Assembly: GCF_001677275.1 (NCBI RefSeq)
Contig: NZ_CP016177.1
Span: 1,798,001-1,862,000, forward strand
Direction of reading: 5' to 3'
DNA length: 64,000 bases
Source of the DNA: Vibrio breoganii
Lineage (GTDB): Bacteria; Pseudomonadota; Gammaproteobacteria; Enterobacterales; Vibrionaceae
The notes below the pieces were generated by a model that made no database searches, had not been told where the DNA came from, and saw only the letters and a program-made list of their open reading frames with translations. Positions 9,063 to 21,172 of this stretch are shown here, piece by piece. Made by a program: the position numbers and the translations under genes. The first letter of the stretch is position 1. Each line of letters starts with the position of its first letter.

Positions 9063-9740
9063 TCAAGACAGTTTAGATTCGATAAATTGTAAGGCTTTTT
9101 CTACCACTTCTTCAATAGAAAGTTCTGTAGAATCAAGCACTAAAGCGTCTTCCGCAGGACGTAAAGGTGCAACCGCTCTGTTGCGATCGCGATGGTCACG
9201 TTCTTGGATCTCGCTTAAAAGGTGGTCAATACTAACGCCTAAGCCCTTGCCTTGCAACTGATTAAAGCGTCTTTGTGCTCGTTCCTCAGCGCTGGCATCT
9301 AGGAAAATCTTTGCCACTGCGCTAGGGAAAACCACTGTCCCCATATCACGCCCATCGGCAACCAAACCTGGTTCAGTTTGAAATGCTCGCTGACGACGCA
9401 ACAAGGCCTCTCTAACTCGAGGCAGAGCAGCAACTTTAGAGGCTGCCATTCCTGTTTCTTCTTTTCTTAATTCGCTTGAAACATCTTCACCTTCCAGTAC
9501 AACCTGAACAAGGTCGCCCTGAGCGATAAATTGCACATCTAAGTGCGTCGCTAGTGGTACCAAGGCATCTTCTGATTCAATATCAACACCATGGTGAATT
9601 GCCGCTAGCGCTAGGACACGATAAATCGCACCTGAGTCGAGTAATTGGAAGCCTAACTTTTCAGCCAACATCATACATAAAGTGCCCTTACCCGCCCCAC
9701 TTGGGCCGTCTACGGTAATGACAGGAGAAAGAGAAGACAT
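9063..9740 (-). CDS. cmk: Cytidylate kinase
   Basis: This enzyme phosphorylates CMP and dCMP to the diphosphates. The P-loop GPSGAGKGT is near residues 12-20, the CMP-binding region includes DSGAIYR and [11 protein letters not shown], and the LID region contains ERAQRRF. The open frame runs 41 codons further upstream, but the ATG at 9740 has GGAG 6 nt ahead and gives the 225-residue length normal for bacterial Cmk. It sits upstream of rpsA, as in most gammaproteobacteria. Confidence 0.95.
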   Translation of the reverse strand: MSSLSPVITVDGPSGAGKGTLCMMLAEKLGFQLLDSGAIYRVLALAAIHHGVDIESEDALVPLATHLDVQFIAQGDLVQVVLEGEDVSSELRKEETGMAASKVAALPRVREALLRRQRAFQTEPGLVADGRDMGTVVFPSAVAKIFLDASAEERAQRRFNQLQGKGLGVSIDHLLSEIQERDHRDRNRAVAPLRPAEDALVLDSTELSIEEVVEKALQFIESKLS

Positions 9741-9940
9741 ATTTACTCCAGATGTTTTTCTTGTTGTTGTGGGTCTTTGCCCTAAGTGCGTCTCTTTGAA
9801 CGCGCGGCATATTATAGAGGTAATTACCCCACTCTGCGAGTAATAACACAGAAGATTATACAAGGATGGCTCGCAGGCTAGGTAGCATGCAGGGCGATGA
9901 GTTAGCGCTATAATAAAACAGTCATAAAAAGGGAGTTTTT

Positions 9941-10255
9941 ATGCCTAATTTATTCTCAGATATCCCCAATGATTTGCCCAACGAATTATTTAGCGATCTA
10001 CTCAAGAGTGAACACACCCGTATAGAACGGATTATCTCTCATGGACACACCTCACCAGACACAAGTTGGTATGACCAAGAAGAACACGAGTGGGTGATCG
10101 TATTAAAGGGAGAAGGTGAGATTGAGTTTGAAAGTGGGGAAACGATAAAGCTAGGCGTTGGGGAGTATCTCAACATCCCTGCTCATCAAAAGCATAGGGT
10201 GGCCTGGACCACCCCTGAAGAGCCAACCCTATGGTTAGCGGTGTTCTATCGTTAA
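9941..10255 (+). CDS. Small cupin-domain protein
   Basis: A 104-residue single-domain cupin. The first cupin motif is HEWVIVLKGEGEIEFESGE (residues 48-66) and the second is LGVGEYLNIPAHQKHRV (72-88), with His and Glu residues placed to bind one metal ion. Function is unknown; such proteins may be isomerases, dioxygenases or metal-dependent binding proteins. The start ATG follows GGGAG at normal spacing. It is convergent with sohB, with 20 bp between the stop codons and no obvious terminator. Confidence 0.85.
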   Translation: MPNLFSDIPNDLPNELFSDLLKSEHTRIERIISHGHTSPDTSWYDQEEHEWVIVLKGEGEIEFESGETIKLGVGEYLNIPAHQKHRVAWTTPEEPTLWLAVFYR

Positions 10256-10275
10256 CCGCCTAGGCGATTGTATCG

Positions 10276-11334
10276 CTAAACAATTGGGCGTTGACCACGC
10301 TGAACCCATTTTAGCAGCACTGAATCTGTCGCTTCTGCAGCCGCTTTTCCAAACTTGTCTGCTAGCTTCTTCTTCTGTACGTAATGAACCGCTAGTACGG
10401 TTTTATCCTTACACGCCTCTACCACTAAGTCGTCAGATGTTTGCACCTTATCGATCAAACCAAGGTCAAGGGCTTGGCTACCATACCAATGCTCACCCGT
10501 TGCGACTTTCTCTAGTTCAAGTTCCGGACGACGTTCGCGGATGAAATCTTTAAACAGCACATGGGTTTCTTCCAGTTCTTGCTTAAACTTCTCGCGCGCT
10601 TTATCGGTATTTTCACCGAACATTGTCAGAGTACGCTTGTACTCACCTGCGGTCATTTGTTCAAACTCAATATCGTTCTTTTTCAGAAGCTTATTAAAGT
10701 TAGGGATTTGAGCGATCACACCAATAGAGCCCACAATAGCAAACGGAGCACTGACTATCTTATCTGCCACACAGGCCATCATGTAACCGCCACTAGCTGC
10801 GACTTTATCCACCGAAATGGTCAATGGAATGTTTGCTGCTTTGATGCGATCTAACTGTGAAGCCGCCAGACCATAGCCGTGCACCATGCCACCGCCAGAC
10901 TCTAGGCGCACCAATACTTCATCACCTTCACGAGCACACGCCAGTATGGCGGTGATTTCTTCACGAAGATTAGTCACCTCTTTGGCATCAATACTGCCAA
11001 TAAAGTCCAATACAAATAAATGCGGTTTACGTTTGGTGTCTAGCTCGCCACCTTTAACCGCTTCTTTGATCTCTTTACCGCGCGCTTTCTCTTCTTCTTT
11101 ACGCTTCTTTTTCGCCGCTTTATCACGAGCCTTGATAAACGCTTCATCGTGCAGATGATGCTCCATCAGTTCGATATTTTGCTCATGTTGCTCAGATAGG
11201 TTGGTCACCTCTAGTGATCCCTTTGCGCCTGATTTAGTTGATGCTGATTTTGCAATCACCAAAACCACAATAATCGCGGCGACAAACGTAACAATTTTGG
11301 CCAAAAACAAGCCGTAATCTAACAAAAATTCCAA
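10276..11334 (-). CDS. sohB: Protease SohB (inner-membrane S49 peptidase)
   Basis: A membrane-anchored serine protease of the signal-peptide-peptidase family. The 352-residue protein has an N-terminal membrane segment at 10-28, a charged Lys/Glu-rich stretch at 60-105 and an S49 domain. The likely catalytic dyad is S181 (VAASGGY) and K233 (GEYKRTLTMFG). It is divergent from yciK across 88 bp, an arrangement also seen in other gammaproteobacteria. Confidence 0.93.
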   Translation of the reverse strand: MEFLLDYGLFLAKIVTFVAAIIVVLVIAKSASTKSGAKGSLEVTNLSEQHEQNIELMEHHLHDEAFIKARDKAAKKKRKEEEKARGKEIKEAVKGGELDTKRKPHLFVLDFIGSIDAKEVTNLREEITAILACAREGDEVLVRLESGGGMVHGYGLAASQLDRIKAANIPLTISVDKVAASGGYMMACVADKIVSAPFAIVGSIGVIAQIPNFNKLLKKNDIEFEQMTAGEYKRTLTMFGENTDKAREKFKQELEETHVLFKDFIRERRPELELEKVATGEHWYGSQALDLGLIDKVQTSDDLVVEACKDKTVLAVHYVQKKKLADKFGKAAAEATDSVLLKWVQRGQRPIV

Positions 11335-11422
11335 TGTCTTATCCCTGAAGATGAATATTGTTGTATTGTAACGTCCTATTCATATTCGTTAAATCAAAAC
11401 CGCATACAAAAGGACTCAGATT

Positions 11423-12163
11423 GTGGATTACGCAGTAGCAACTGACGCTTTAAAAGACAAAATTATTCTAGTAACCGGTGCTGGAGACGGCATTGGTAAA
11501 CAAGCCGCTCTCTCTTACGCCCAGCATGGCGCCACCGTTATTTTGCTTGGTCGCACCGTGAACAAGCTAGAAAAAACGTACGATGAAATTGTTAATGCAG
11601 GTTATGCCGAGCCGGCTATTGTGCCATTGGATATGCAAGGCGCCACTAAACAGCATTACATTGATATGGCTGAAACCATTGAAGGGCAATACGGTCGCTT
11701 GGACGGCTTACTGCACAATGCAGGTGTGCTAGGCATGATCAGTCCGTTTGACCAAATTGAAGAAGATACCTTTGACGAAGTGATGCAAATCAACGTCAAG
11801 GCTCAGTTCTTGATGACTCAAGCCTTACTGCCGTTAGTGAGAAAAGCAGAGTTTGGGCGCATTGTATTTACCTCATCAACCGTCGGCCACATCGGGCGTG
11901 CGCTGTGGGGCAGTTATGCCATTTCCAAGTTTGCGACCGAGGGCATGATGCAAGTCCTTGCGGATGAACTCAGCAATACTAATGTGCGCATCAATGCCAT
12001 TAACCCTGGCGCTACTCGCACCTCAATGCGCGCTGGCGCTTATCCAGCTGAAGATTCAGCAACCCTTAAAACGCCACTGGATATCATGCCACTTTACCTC
12101 TATTTGATGAGTGAACAATCTCAAGAAATCAGTGGTTTATGTGTAGACGCTCAACCTAAATAA
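11423..12163 (+). CDS. yciK: Short-chain dehydrogenase YciK
   Basis: An NAD(P)-dependent oxidoreductase of the classical SDR family; the physiological substrate is unknown. The cofactor motif TGAGDGIG is at residues 18-25, NAG at 99-101, and the catalytic residues are S152, Y165 and K169 (YAISK). The start is GTG at 11423 with AGGA 8 nt upstream; no better ATG exists before the cofactor fold. The 246-residue length and the divergent sohB neighbour match the yciK locus. Confidence 0.88.
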   Translation: MDYAVATDALKDKIILVTGAGDGIGKQAALSYAQHGATVILLGRTVNKLEKTYDEIVNAGYAEPAIVPLDMQGATKQHYIDMAETIEGQYGRLDGLLHNAGVLGMISPFDQIEEDTFDEVMQINVKAQFLMTQALLPLVRKAEFGRIVFTSSTVGHIGRALWGSYAISKFATEGMMQVLADELSNTNVRINAINPGATRTSMRAGAYPAEDSATLKTPLDIMPLYLYLMSEQSQEISGLCVDAQPK

Positions 12164-12267
12164 TTGAGATAACTCACAAGGTACGTTTTGTAACTCAACC
12201 TTAGCTGACTCGCAGCTTGAGAGATGCTAAAGATAGACTTAGAAACCTTGTGCAATAAGGAGTCGCT

Positions 12268-12954
12268 ATGCGTACCGTTTTGATTACCGGCGCCAATCGA
12301 GGGATTGGTCTTGGCCTTACCATTGCGTATTTGAAAATGGGGGCGAGCGTTGTCGCCACCTACAGAAACGAAGCCTCCAGTGAAGAGCTTCTTAATCTTT
12401 GTGAAAAGTACGATAACTTGCGCGTAAGGCATTTAGATGTCACTGATTACGCTGCCGTTAACGCATTCAAGAACGAATTTGAGCAGCTAGACCTGCTGAT
12501 CAATAACGCGGGTTACTACGGTCCTAAAGGCTGCAGCTTCGGTGACACCGATGTTGACGAGTGGCGAAAGGTACTAGAGATCAACACCATCGCCCCTTTG
12601 AAGCTAGTAGAGGCATTATATCCTGTACTTGAAAAGAGCAGTGAGAAACGCATCGCAATCCTCTCCTCACGCGTTGGCAGTATGCAAGAAAACACCTCTG
12701 GTGGTGGCTACATTTATCGTTCGTCAAAGGCTGGAGTTAACTCTGTAGTAAAAAGTCTGCATAACGATTTAAGCCCACAAGGCTATACCGTTTTAGCGCT
12801 GCACCCAGGCTGGGTGAAAACGCGCATGGGCGGGCCCAATGCACTGATTGATGTCAACCAATCAGTGGCAGGCTTAGTTAAAGTGATAGAAGAGTCTGGA
12901 GATGGACAATCCGGCGGTTTCTACAACTACGATGGTCAAACTATCGCTTGGTAA
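12268..12954 (+). CDS. SDR-family oxidoreductase, C-factor-like
   Basis: A second short-chain dehydrogenase, 228 residues. TGANRGIG at 7-14 binds the cofactor, NNAG at 79-82, and S133, Y150 and K154 form the catalytic triad; HPGWVKTRMGG follows. The sequence resembles the C-signal/sniffer subgroup rather than YciK, so it is not a simple duplicate of the preceding gene. AAGGAG lies 5 nt before the ATG. Substrate and pathway are unknown. Confidence 0.8.
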   Translation: MRTVLITGANRGIGLGLTIAYLKMGASVVATYRNEASSEELLNLCEKYDNLRVRHLDVTDYAAVNAFKNEFEQLDLLINNAGYYGPKGCSFGDTDVDEWRKVLEINTIAPLKLVEALYPVLEKSSEKRIAILSSRVGSMQENTSGGGYIYRSSKAGVNSVVKSLHNDLSPQGYTVLALHPGWVKTRMGGPNALIDVNQSVAGLVKVIEESGDGQSGGFYNYDGQTIAW

Positions 12955-12990
12955 GCTGTTGGCAAACGCTTTCTAATCACGCAAGCCTCG

Positions 12991-14946
12991 TTACTTAGCG
13001 CCGCCTTTCGAGTAAGACTTTTTCTTACTGGTGCGGCGTTTTTTAAAGGCTGGCTTTTTCACTTCTGGTAAAGAGCGCAGAGAATCTGGGACAGGGCCTG
13101 ATTTGGCGGTATCCATCAATTGAGACAGTTGCTGCTGCAGTTGACTAATAAAGGGTTGATAGGCCTGCTTTTTCTCTGCCATGTCCTGTAGCTGTTTTTC
13201 CCAATTCGCGGTCAAATCTGGATAAGTAGAGAGATCAGGCAATGCTTGCACAAGGCCTCTTCCCGCAGGGGTGCTCAGTACTGACTTTCCACTTCTCATC
13301 AAAAGAGCGCGCTTAAACAAGGTGTCTAGAATACCAGCGCGAGTGGCCTCTGTACCTATGCCGTCTGTCTCTCTTAAGATTTTCTTCAATGAATCGTCTT
13401 GTACAAATCGTGCAATACCCGTCATCGCCTGAAGTAGTGTCGCTTCAGTAAAGTGTTTAGGAGGCTCAGTTTGCTTTTGTTTGATCTCGCCTTCTCGGCA
13501 AGTCAGTTCTTGCCCCTCTTGCAGCGCAGGAACTAACGGCGCCTGATCTTCCTTATTATTGCTATTTGCACCTTGGCGGGCAGGGAACAATGCCTTCCAA
13601 CCGGGCAGGATTAACTGACGACCCGAGGCCACAAACTTTCCACCTTGGATATCAAACTCAAGCTTAGATTCTGCGTATTCCGCCGATGGGTAAAACTGCA
13701 TCAGATATTGGATTGCGATTAACTGATACACCTTAGACTCTTGCGCTGGCAAGCTGCTCACCTTTTTCGGTGTCGGTATGATGGCATGGTGTGCATCAAC
13801 CTTGGCATCATTCCATGCCTTAGAGCGCAGAGACAGGTTGGCGTTTTCCACTGCCACTTTGTGCTCTGACGAGTTTGCTAAGATTGCAGCGCAAACCGAG
13901 GACGCTTCTTTAAAATGCTCTTTAGGTAAATAACGGCAGTCCGAGCGAGGGTAAGTAATTACCTTATATTTTTCATACAGAGACTGACAAAGATCGAGCA
14001 CCTGCTGCGCACTCATGCCGTAGCGTTTAGAGGCATCAATCTGCAGGGCACTCAATGAATACGGCAAAGGCGGCGCTTGTTTGGTCTTTTTCTGCTCTGA
14101 CTTGACCACTTTAGCGGGCTGGCCCTTAATTCGGTGGGCTACATTTTCCACCAAAGCGCGGCTTAATACGCGGCCATCTTCATCTTGCCATTTTTCGCAT
14201 GCCTCGCTTGGCACCCATTTAGCCCTGATATCGTAGGCTTGGGAGTTGTCTTGATACGGAATCAAGGCGTGTAAGGTGAAATAGTCTCGCGGTACAAAGC
14301 GTTCAATTTCCAGATCGCGACGCACAACAAGGCCGAGTACCGGTGTTTGCACTCGACCAACGGACAAGACTCCATTATAGCCAGCTTTTTTACCTAACAA
14401 GGTATAGGCACGTGACATGTTCATCCCATACAACCAATCGGCACGCGAGCGAGCTAAAGCGGATACGGATAAAGGGACGAATTCTCGGTTGCTGCGCATA
14501 CTAGAGAGCGATCGCTTGACCGCCGCAAGGTTTAAATCGCTGATCAACAAGCGTTGGGCGGCTTCCTTTTTGGTTTTACTCACCTTGCAATAGTCAAAGA
14601 CTTCATCCACCAGCAATTGCCCTTCTCTATCGGGGTCGCCAGCATTAACGATTTGTTTCGAGGATTTAAGAAGCTTTTTGACCACAGCAAGCTGCTTAGC
14701 AGCGCTTTTGCGAGGGCGTAATTGCCAAGCATCGGGAATGATGGGGAGATCCGCCAGATCCCACTTTTTATAACGTGGATCATAAGCGTCGGGCTCAACT
14801 TGTTCGAGAAGGTGACCGATACACCAAGTAACAACGTCGCCATTTCCACATTCAATGTACCCTTGCCCATTCTTATGGGGTCTGGGAAGTGCGGCGGCGA
14901 TTGCGCGACCTAGGCTAGGTTTCTCTGCTACAAAAAGTCGAGTCAT
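12991..14946 (-). CDS. topB: DNA topoisomerase III
   Basis: A type IA topoisomerase that passes single strands and resolves recombination intermediates, often with RecQ. The Toprim domain has the acidic triad in NAGDPDREGQ (D104, D106, E108), and the active-site tyrosine is Y332 in VITYPRSDCRYL. The 651-residue length matches bacterial TopB. The C-terminal tail is rich in Lys, Arg and Ser (KKPAFKKRRTSKKKSYSKGG), a probable DNA-binding extension. It is convergent with the SDR gene, with 36 bp between them. Confidence 0.95.
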   Translation of the reverse strand: MTRLFVAEKPSLGRAIAAALPRPHKNGQGYIECGNGDVVTWCIGHLLEQVEPDAYDPRYKKWDLADLPIIPDAWQLRPRKSAAKQLAVVKKLLKSSKQIVNAGDPDREGQLLVDEVFDYCKVSKTKKEAAQRLLISDLNLAAVKRSLSSMRSNREFVPLSVSALARSRADWLYGMNMSRAYTLLGKKAGYNGVLSVGRVQTPVLGLVVRRDLEIERFVPRDYFTLHALIPYQDNSQAYDIRAKWVPSEACEKWQDEDGRVLSRALVENVAHRIKGQPAKVVKSEQKKTKQAPPLPYSLSALQIDASKRYGMSAQQVLDLCQSLYEKYKVITYPRSDCRYLPKEHFKEASSVCAAILANSSEHKVAVENANLSLRSKAWNDAKVDAHHAIIPTPKKVSSLPAQESKVYQLIAIQYLMQFYPSAEYAESKLEFDIQGGKFVASGRQLILPGWKALFPARQGANSNNKEDQAPLVPALQEGQELTCREGEIKQKQTEPPKHFTEATLLQAMTGIARFVQDDSLKKILRETDGIGTEATRAGILDTLFKRALLMRSGKSVLSTPAGRGLVQALPDLSTYPDLTANWEKQLQDMAEKKQAYQPFISQLQQQLSQLMDTAKSGPVPDSLRSLPEVKKPAFKKRRTSKKKSYSKGGAK

Positions 14947-15052
14947 AAGGAAATTAACTGAAAATAGATTACTGGATAAATATACATACCCAGTAATCTA
15001 AGTGCAAGAATGATAAAGGGATTACCCTTGCTAAATGACGCTCGAGATAGGG

Positions 15053-15601
15053 CTATAGATACTCGACGAACTTATCAAGATCTCGCTCGGGCGCTTTGGC
15101 TGGCGTGCACTCTGATGTGCCTAAATATAAAAACCCGACAATCTTGTCTTGTCCTTCAACACCAAACGCTTTAGCAACATTGGGATCAAACATCCAAGTC
15201 CCCGAACGCCAAAAGCCCTGAAAGCCCTGTGCGACCGCGGCCATTTGCATCGCCTGTACAGCGCACGCAGCCGACAAGTACTGCTCAAACTCTGGCACTT
15301 TTGGGTGTGGCTTGGTTTTCGCAATTACCGTAATCACCATAGGCGCTCGAAATGGCGCCTTAGAAAGCTTCTCTATTACGGCTTCCTCAGCCTTCGCCAC
15401 AGTTGCTGCTGATACCAAGATATCAGCCAGCTTTTGCAGCCCTTCACCTTGTGAGATAACAAAGCGCCATGGGGTAATAGCCCCGTGATCTGGCGCCCTT
15501 AAACCGGCTCTTAAGATATTCTCTAGTACCTCTCCACTTGGAGCAGGGGCAGACAGTCTCGCGATTGAGCGACGGTTTAATAATAGATCGAGTGCTTCCA
15601 T
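15053..15601 (-). CDS. Nitroreductase family protein (YdjA-like)
   Basis: An FMN-dependent oxidoreductase of the nitroreductase fold, 182 residues. It shows RRSIARLSAPAPS near the N-terminus, LRAPDHGAITPWRF (FMN phosphate binding) near 33-46, and FWRSGTWMFDP at about 129-139. The compact size and the RAPDHG motif fit the YdjA subgroup, whose physiological substrate is unclear. It lies 60 bp downstream of fadH on the same strand and may share its transcript. Confidence 0.85.
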   Translation of the reverse strand: MEALDLLLNRRSIARLSAPAPSGEVLENILRAGLRAPDHGAITPWRFVISQGEGLQKLADILVSAATVAKAEEAVIEKLSKAPFRAPMVITVIAKTKPHPKVPEFEQYLSAACAVQAMQMAAVAQGFQGFWRSGTWMFDPNVAKAFGVEGQDKIVGFLYLGTSECTPAKAPERDLDKFVEYL

Positions 15602-15661
15602 GTATTTTTCATTCCAGAATCAGTTTTACATTACTCGAATGAGTGTAACATCTAAATGAGA

Positions 15662-17969
<2,308 letters not shown>

Positions 17970-19829
17970 ATGAAAACACTGTTTCGCTTCATAGGTAAGA
18001 TAATAAAAGGCATTTGGAAGGTCATCACTTTCATTCGCCTCGCTCTCGCCAACCTTTTATTCATCGCAGCTATCGTCTTTATTTACTTCAGCTTCTCGCA
18101 AATTAGCTCAAAAGATGACGTTGCTCCTGTCGAAAAAGAGCCAAAAGCTCTGGTACTGAATATTTCAGGGAAAATCGTCGAACAACGACGCTTCGTGAAT
18201 CCCATGGATTCATTAACAAGCTCGCTACTAGGTAACGAGATCCCGAGAGAAAATGTGCTCTACGACATCAGAGAGAGCATTCGCTATGCGGCTTCAGATG
18301 AAAACGTTTCAGGTCTCGTTCTCAACTTGAAGAAAATGCCAGAAACCAATCTCACCAAGCTGCGTTATATTGCCAAGGCTCTTAACGAGTTTAAGGCAAG
18401 CGGAAAGCCTGTTTATGCCATTGGAGATTTCTACAACCAGAGCCAATATTATCTAGCGAGCTATGCAGATAAGATTTATCTGGCTCCAGATGGTGGAGTA
18501 TTACTTCGCGGTTACAGCTCATATTCTCTTTACTACAAAACCCTACTCGAAAACCTCGACGTTACGACGCACGTTTTCAAGGTGGGAACTTACAAGTCCG
18601 CAGTTGAACCCTTTACCCGTAACAATATGTCTGCACCCGCCAAGGAAGCGGCTGGCGTATGGTTAGGTCAACTTTGGGGAGCCTATGTCGATGATGTTGC
18701 CAGCAACAGAGGCATTGAGAAATCGGTTCTGAACCCAAGTATGGATGCCTTCTTGAAGGAGTTTGAACAAGCGGACGGCAGCCTAGCTCAGTTGGCAATG
18801 CAACTCGGTATGGTCGATGAATTAGCGACTCGCCAACAAGCAAGAGACGCGATGATCGAAGCCTTTGGTGGCGATGATGAAAATGGTTTTAAATCCGTTG
18901 GTTATTACACCTATAAAGACGAAGTGATCCAAGAACCCGTACTTACCGATAATGAAATTGCCATCGTTGTCGCCAGTGGCGCCATTATGGATGGCCCACA
19001 GCAAGGTAATTCGGTGGGCGGTGATACAACAGCCGCACTGATTCGAAAAGCTCGCCTAAATGACGACGTCAAAGCTTTGGTACTTCGCGTTGACAGTCCA
19101 GGAGGTAGCGCTTTTGCGTCTGAGGTGATTCGCAATGAACTGATTGCATTCAAGGCAACAAATCGTCCAGTCGTTGTGTCTATGTCTAGCCTAGCCGCAT
19201 CTGGGGGATATTGGATTTCGATGTCTGCCGACGAGATCATGGCGCAACCAACAACCTTAACCGGCTCAATTGGTATCTTTAGTGTCGTGACCACCTTTGA
19301 GAAAGGCTTTAACAAGTACGGGGTCTACAGCGATGGACTTGGCACTTCTCCCTTCTCTGGTATTGGTATTGCTACCGGTCTAAACGATGGAGCGAAGCGG
19401 GCTATGCAATTAGGTATCGAAAATGGTTACCGACGCTTTACAGGCCTTGTGAGTGACAACCGAGGCATAGAAGCAGACGCTGTTGAAAAAATAGCGGAAG
19501 GCCGCGTTTGGACTGGTCAAGATGCGGTGGATAATGGCCTTGTGGATTCTATCGGTGATTTTGATGACGCCATTGCTCGCGCAGCAAGCTTAGCGGAGAT
19601 AGATACCTACTCCCTTAATTGGCTACAGAAATCTTTGTCACCTGCACAGCAGTTTTTGCAGGACTTCAGCAAACGAATCTCAGTCTCTTTAGGTCTAGAC
19701 GTTAATATGTGGCTTCCTAGCGCACTGCAACCTATTGCTTCGCAAGTTCAGCAAGACCTTAGCGTGATGCAACAGTTTAACGATCCAAACGGTTACTACA
19801 CCCTGTGCCTGCCATGCCAAGTGCAATAA
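17970..19829 (+). CDS. sppA: Signal peptide peptidase SppA, 67-kDa type
   Basis: An inner-membrane serine protease that degrades cleaved signal peptides. It has an N-terminal membrane helix (about residues 18-43) and two tandem S49 domains. The catalytic Lys in GTYKSAVEPF is K209, identical to E. coli numbering, and the Ser in SLAASGGYW is S411. The open frame begins 9 codons earlier at a TTG, but GGCGGAG precedes the ATG at 17970, and the K209 register supports that start. 619 residues. Confidence 0.94.
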   Translation: MKTLFRFIGKIIKGIWKVITFIRLALANLLFIAAIVFIYFSFSQISSKDDVAPVEKEPKALVLNISGKIVEQRRFVNPMDSLTSSLLGNEIPRENVLYDIRESIRYAASDENVSGLVLNLKKMPETNLTKLRYIAKALNEFKASGKPVYAIGDFYNQSQYYLASYADKIYLAPDGGVLLRGYSSYSLYYKTLLENLDVTTHVFKVGTYKSAVEPFTRNNMSAPAKEAAGVWLGQLWGAYVDDVASNRGIEKSVLNPSMDAFLKEFEQADGSLAQLAMQLGMVDELATRQQARDAMIEAFGGDDENGFKSVGYYTYKDEVIQEPVLTDNEIAIVVASGAIMDGPQQGNSVGGDTTAALIRKARLNDDVKALVLRVDSPGGSAFASEVIRNELIAFKATNRPVVVSMSSLAASGGYWISMSADEIMAQPTTLTGSIGIFSVVTTFEKGFNKYGVYSDGLGTSPFSGIGIATGLNDGAKRAMQLGIENGYRRFTGLVSDNRGIEADAVEKIAEGRVWTGQDAVDNGLVDSIGDFDDAIARAASLAEIDTYSLNWLQKSLSPAQQFLQDFSKRISVSLGLDVNMWLPSALQPIASQVQQDLSVMQQFNDPNGYYTLCLPCQVQ

Positions 19830-19857
19830 GCATTTAAATAGTAAGCACTAACCACCA

Positions 19858-19882
19858 AAGCCCAGTATTACGCTGGGCTTTG
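19858..19882 (+). terminator. Terminator after sppA
   Basis: AAAGCCCAG and CTGGGCTTT form a 9-bp stem over a 7-nt loop, ending in TTTGTTATATTT. The T-tract is imperfect. Confidence 0.65.
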
Positions 19883-19970
19883 TTATATTTGCACCAGTGT
19901 CATATTGCTTGAGCCCTTAAATCCGCTATACTTCGCCCCAATCAGTTACCCGTCAAAAGCACCTGTTTTT

Positions 19971-20996
19971 ATGTCTCAGCAGAACACACGTAAACACATT
20001 TATATCGCGTATACCGGTGGTACTATCGGTATGCAAAAATCCGCGAACGGCTATGTACCGGTAGCAGGTTTCATGGAATCGCAACTTGCTGGTATGCCGG
20101 AGTTCAATCGTCCAGAGATGCCAGAGTACACTATCCATGAGTACGCACCGCTTATCGACTCTTCCGATATGACCCCTGCTGATTGGCAACAAATTGCCGA
20201 CGACATCAAGAATAACTACGACAAGTACGATGGTTTCGTGATTCTGCATGGTACCGATACCATGGCGTACACGGCGTCAGCTCTGTCGTTTATGTTGGAA
20301 AACCTTGGCAAGCCAGTAATAGTGACAGGGTCTCAGATCCCCCTCGCAGAGCTGCGCTCAGATGGTCAAGCCAATTTGCTTAATGCCCTGCATATTGCTG
20401 CCAACTACCCCATCAATGAAGTGACCTTGTTCTTCAATAACCAGCTAATGCGTGGCAATCGAAGCACCAAATCCCATGCCGACGGTTTTTCCGCATTTAC
20501 CTCGCCAAACCTGCCTCCTTTACTTGAGGCAGGTATCAATATTCAGGTGAGTTCTATTGCAGAAGTGGATAAGAAGCCCGTCGGTGAATTTAAGGTACAC
20601 ACGATAACTCCTCAGCCTATCGGCGTTATCACTATGTATCCGGGTATTTCTCATGAGGTGATCCGCAATACATTGCGCCAGCCAGTGAATGCCATGATCT
20701 TACTGACCTTTGGTGTGGGTAATGCCCCGCAAAACCCGCAGTTGCTGGCACATCTTAAAGAAGCGTCAGAGCGTGGCGTTATCGTGGTTAACCTCACACA
20801 GTGTTTGGCAGGCAAGGTAAACATGGGCGGCTACGCAACAGGCTGTGCTCTGGCTGACTCTGGAGTGATCAGTGGCTATGACATGACTCATGAAGCGGCG
20901 CTGGCTAAGCTTCACTTCCTTCTAAGCAAAGGCTTGGACTACGAAGAGATCAAGGTTCAGATGCAACGAGTACTGCATGGTGAGATGAGTTTATAA
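19971..20996 (+). CDS. ansA: L-asparaginase I, cytoplasmic
   Basis: This enzyme hydrolyses asparagine to aspartate and ammonia. The first catalytic threonine is in AYTGGTIG (T15) and the second in HGTDTMAY (T95, D96). No signal peptide precedes MSQQNTRKHIYIAYT, which fits the low-affinity cytoplasmic type I enzyme. The frame is open 22 codons further upstream to a TTG, but that overlaps the likely promoter, and the ATG at 19971 gives the normal 341-residue length. The sppA-ansA order is also found in E. coli. Confidence 0.94.
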   Translation: MSQQNTRKHIYIAYTGGTIGMQKSANGYVPVAGFMESQLAGMPEFNRPEMPEYTIHEYAPLIDSSDMTPADWQQIADDIKNNYDKYDGFVILHGTDTMAYTASALSFMLENLGKPVIVTGSQIPLAELRSDGQANLLNALHIAANYPINEVTLFFNNQLMRGNRSTKSHADGFSAFTSPNLPPLLEAGINIQVSSIAEVDKKPVGEFKVHTITPQPIGVITMYPGISHEVIRNTLRQPVNAMILLTFGVGNAPQNPQLLAHLKEASERGVIVVNLTQCLAGKVNMGGYATGCALADSGVISGYDMTHEAALAKLHFLLSKGLDYEEIKVQMQRVLHGEMSL

Positions 20997-21047
20997 GACT
21001 AAAGTCTTTTGGCTTGGTTTTTGTAGCGACCTTTCTTTAAGTAAAAT

Positions 21048-21076
21048 AAGCCGACCAATATTCGTTGAGTCGGCTT
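21048..21076 (+). terminator. Stem-loop after ansA
   Basis: AAGCCGAC (21048-21055) pairs perfectly with GTCGGCTT (21069-21076). No proper T-run follows, so it is a possible weak terminator or a 3'-protecting hairpin. Confidence 0.45.
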
Positions 21077-21172
21077 GCTTCTGCCCTAATCATCTTGTGT
21101 CCTATCCGCCTTTAACAATCATCATAGTAAGTGCTATTGTCACCCTATCCAACCAATTAGGGTAAGTCGGTT

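Noticed and set aside
12164..12185. CRP-like TGAGATAACTCACA between yciK and the SDR gene
   Set aside because: Half-site spacing is off and the left half is degenerate; not convincing.
12151..12432. 93-codon minus-strand frame across the yciK-SDR gap
   Set aside because: It overlaps the strongly supported start of the SDR gene on the other strand and has no domain.
11423..12954. Tandem duplication origin for the two SDR genes
   Set aside because: They belong to different SDR subgroups (YciK versus C-factor-like) and share only the general fold motifs.
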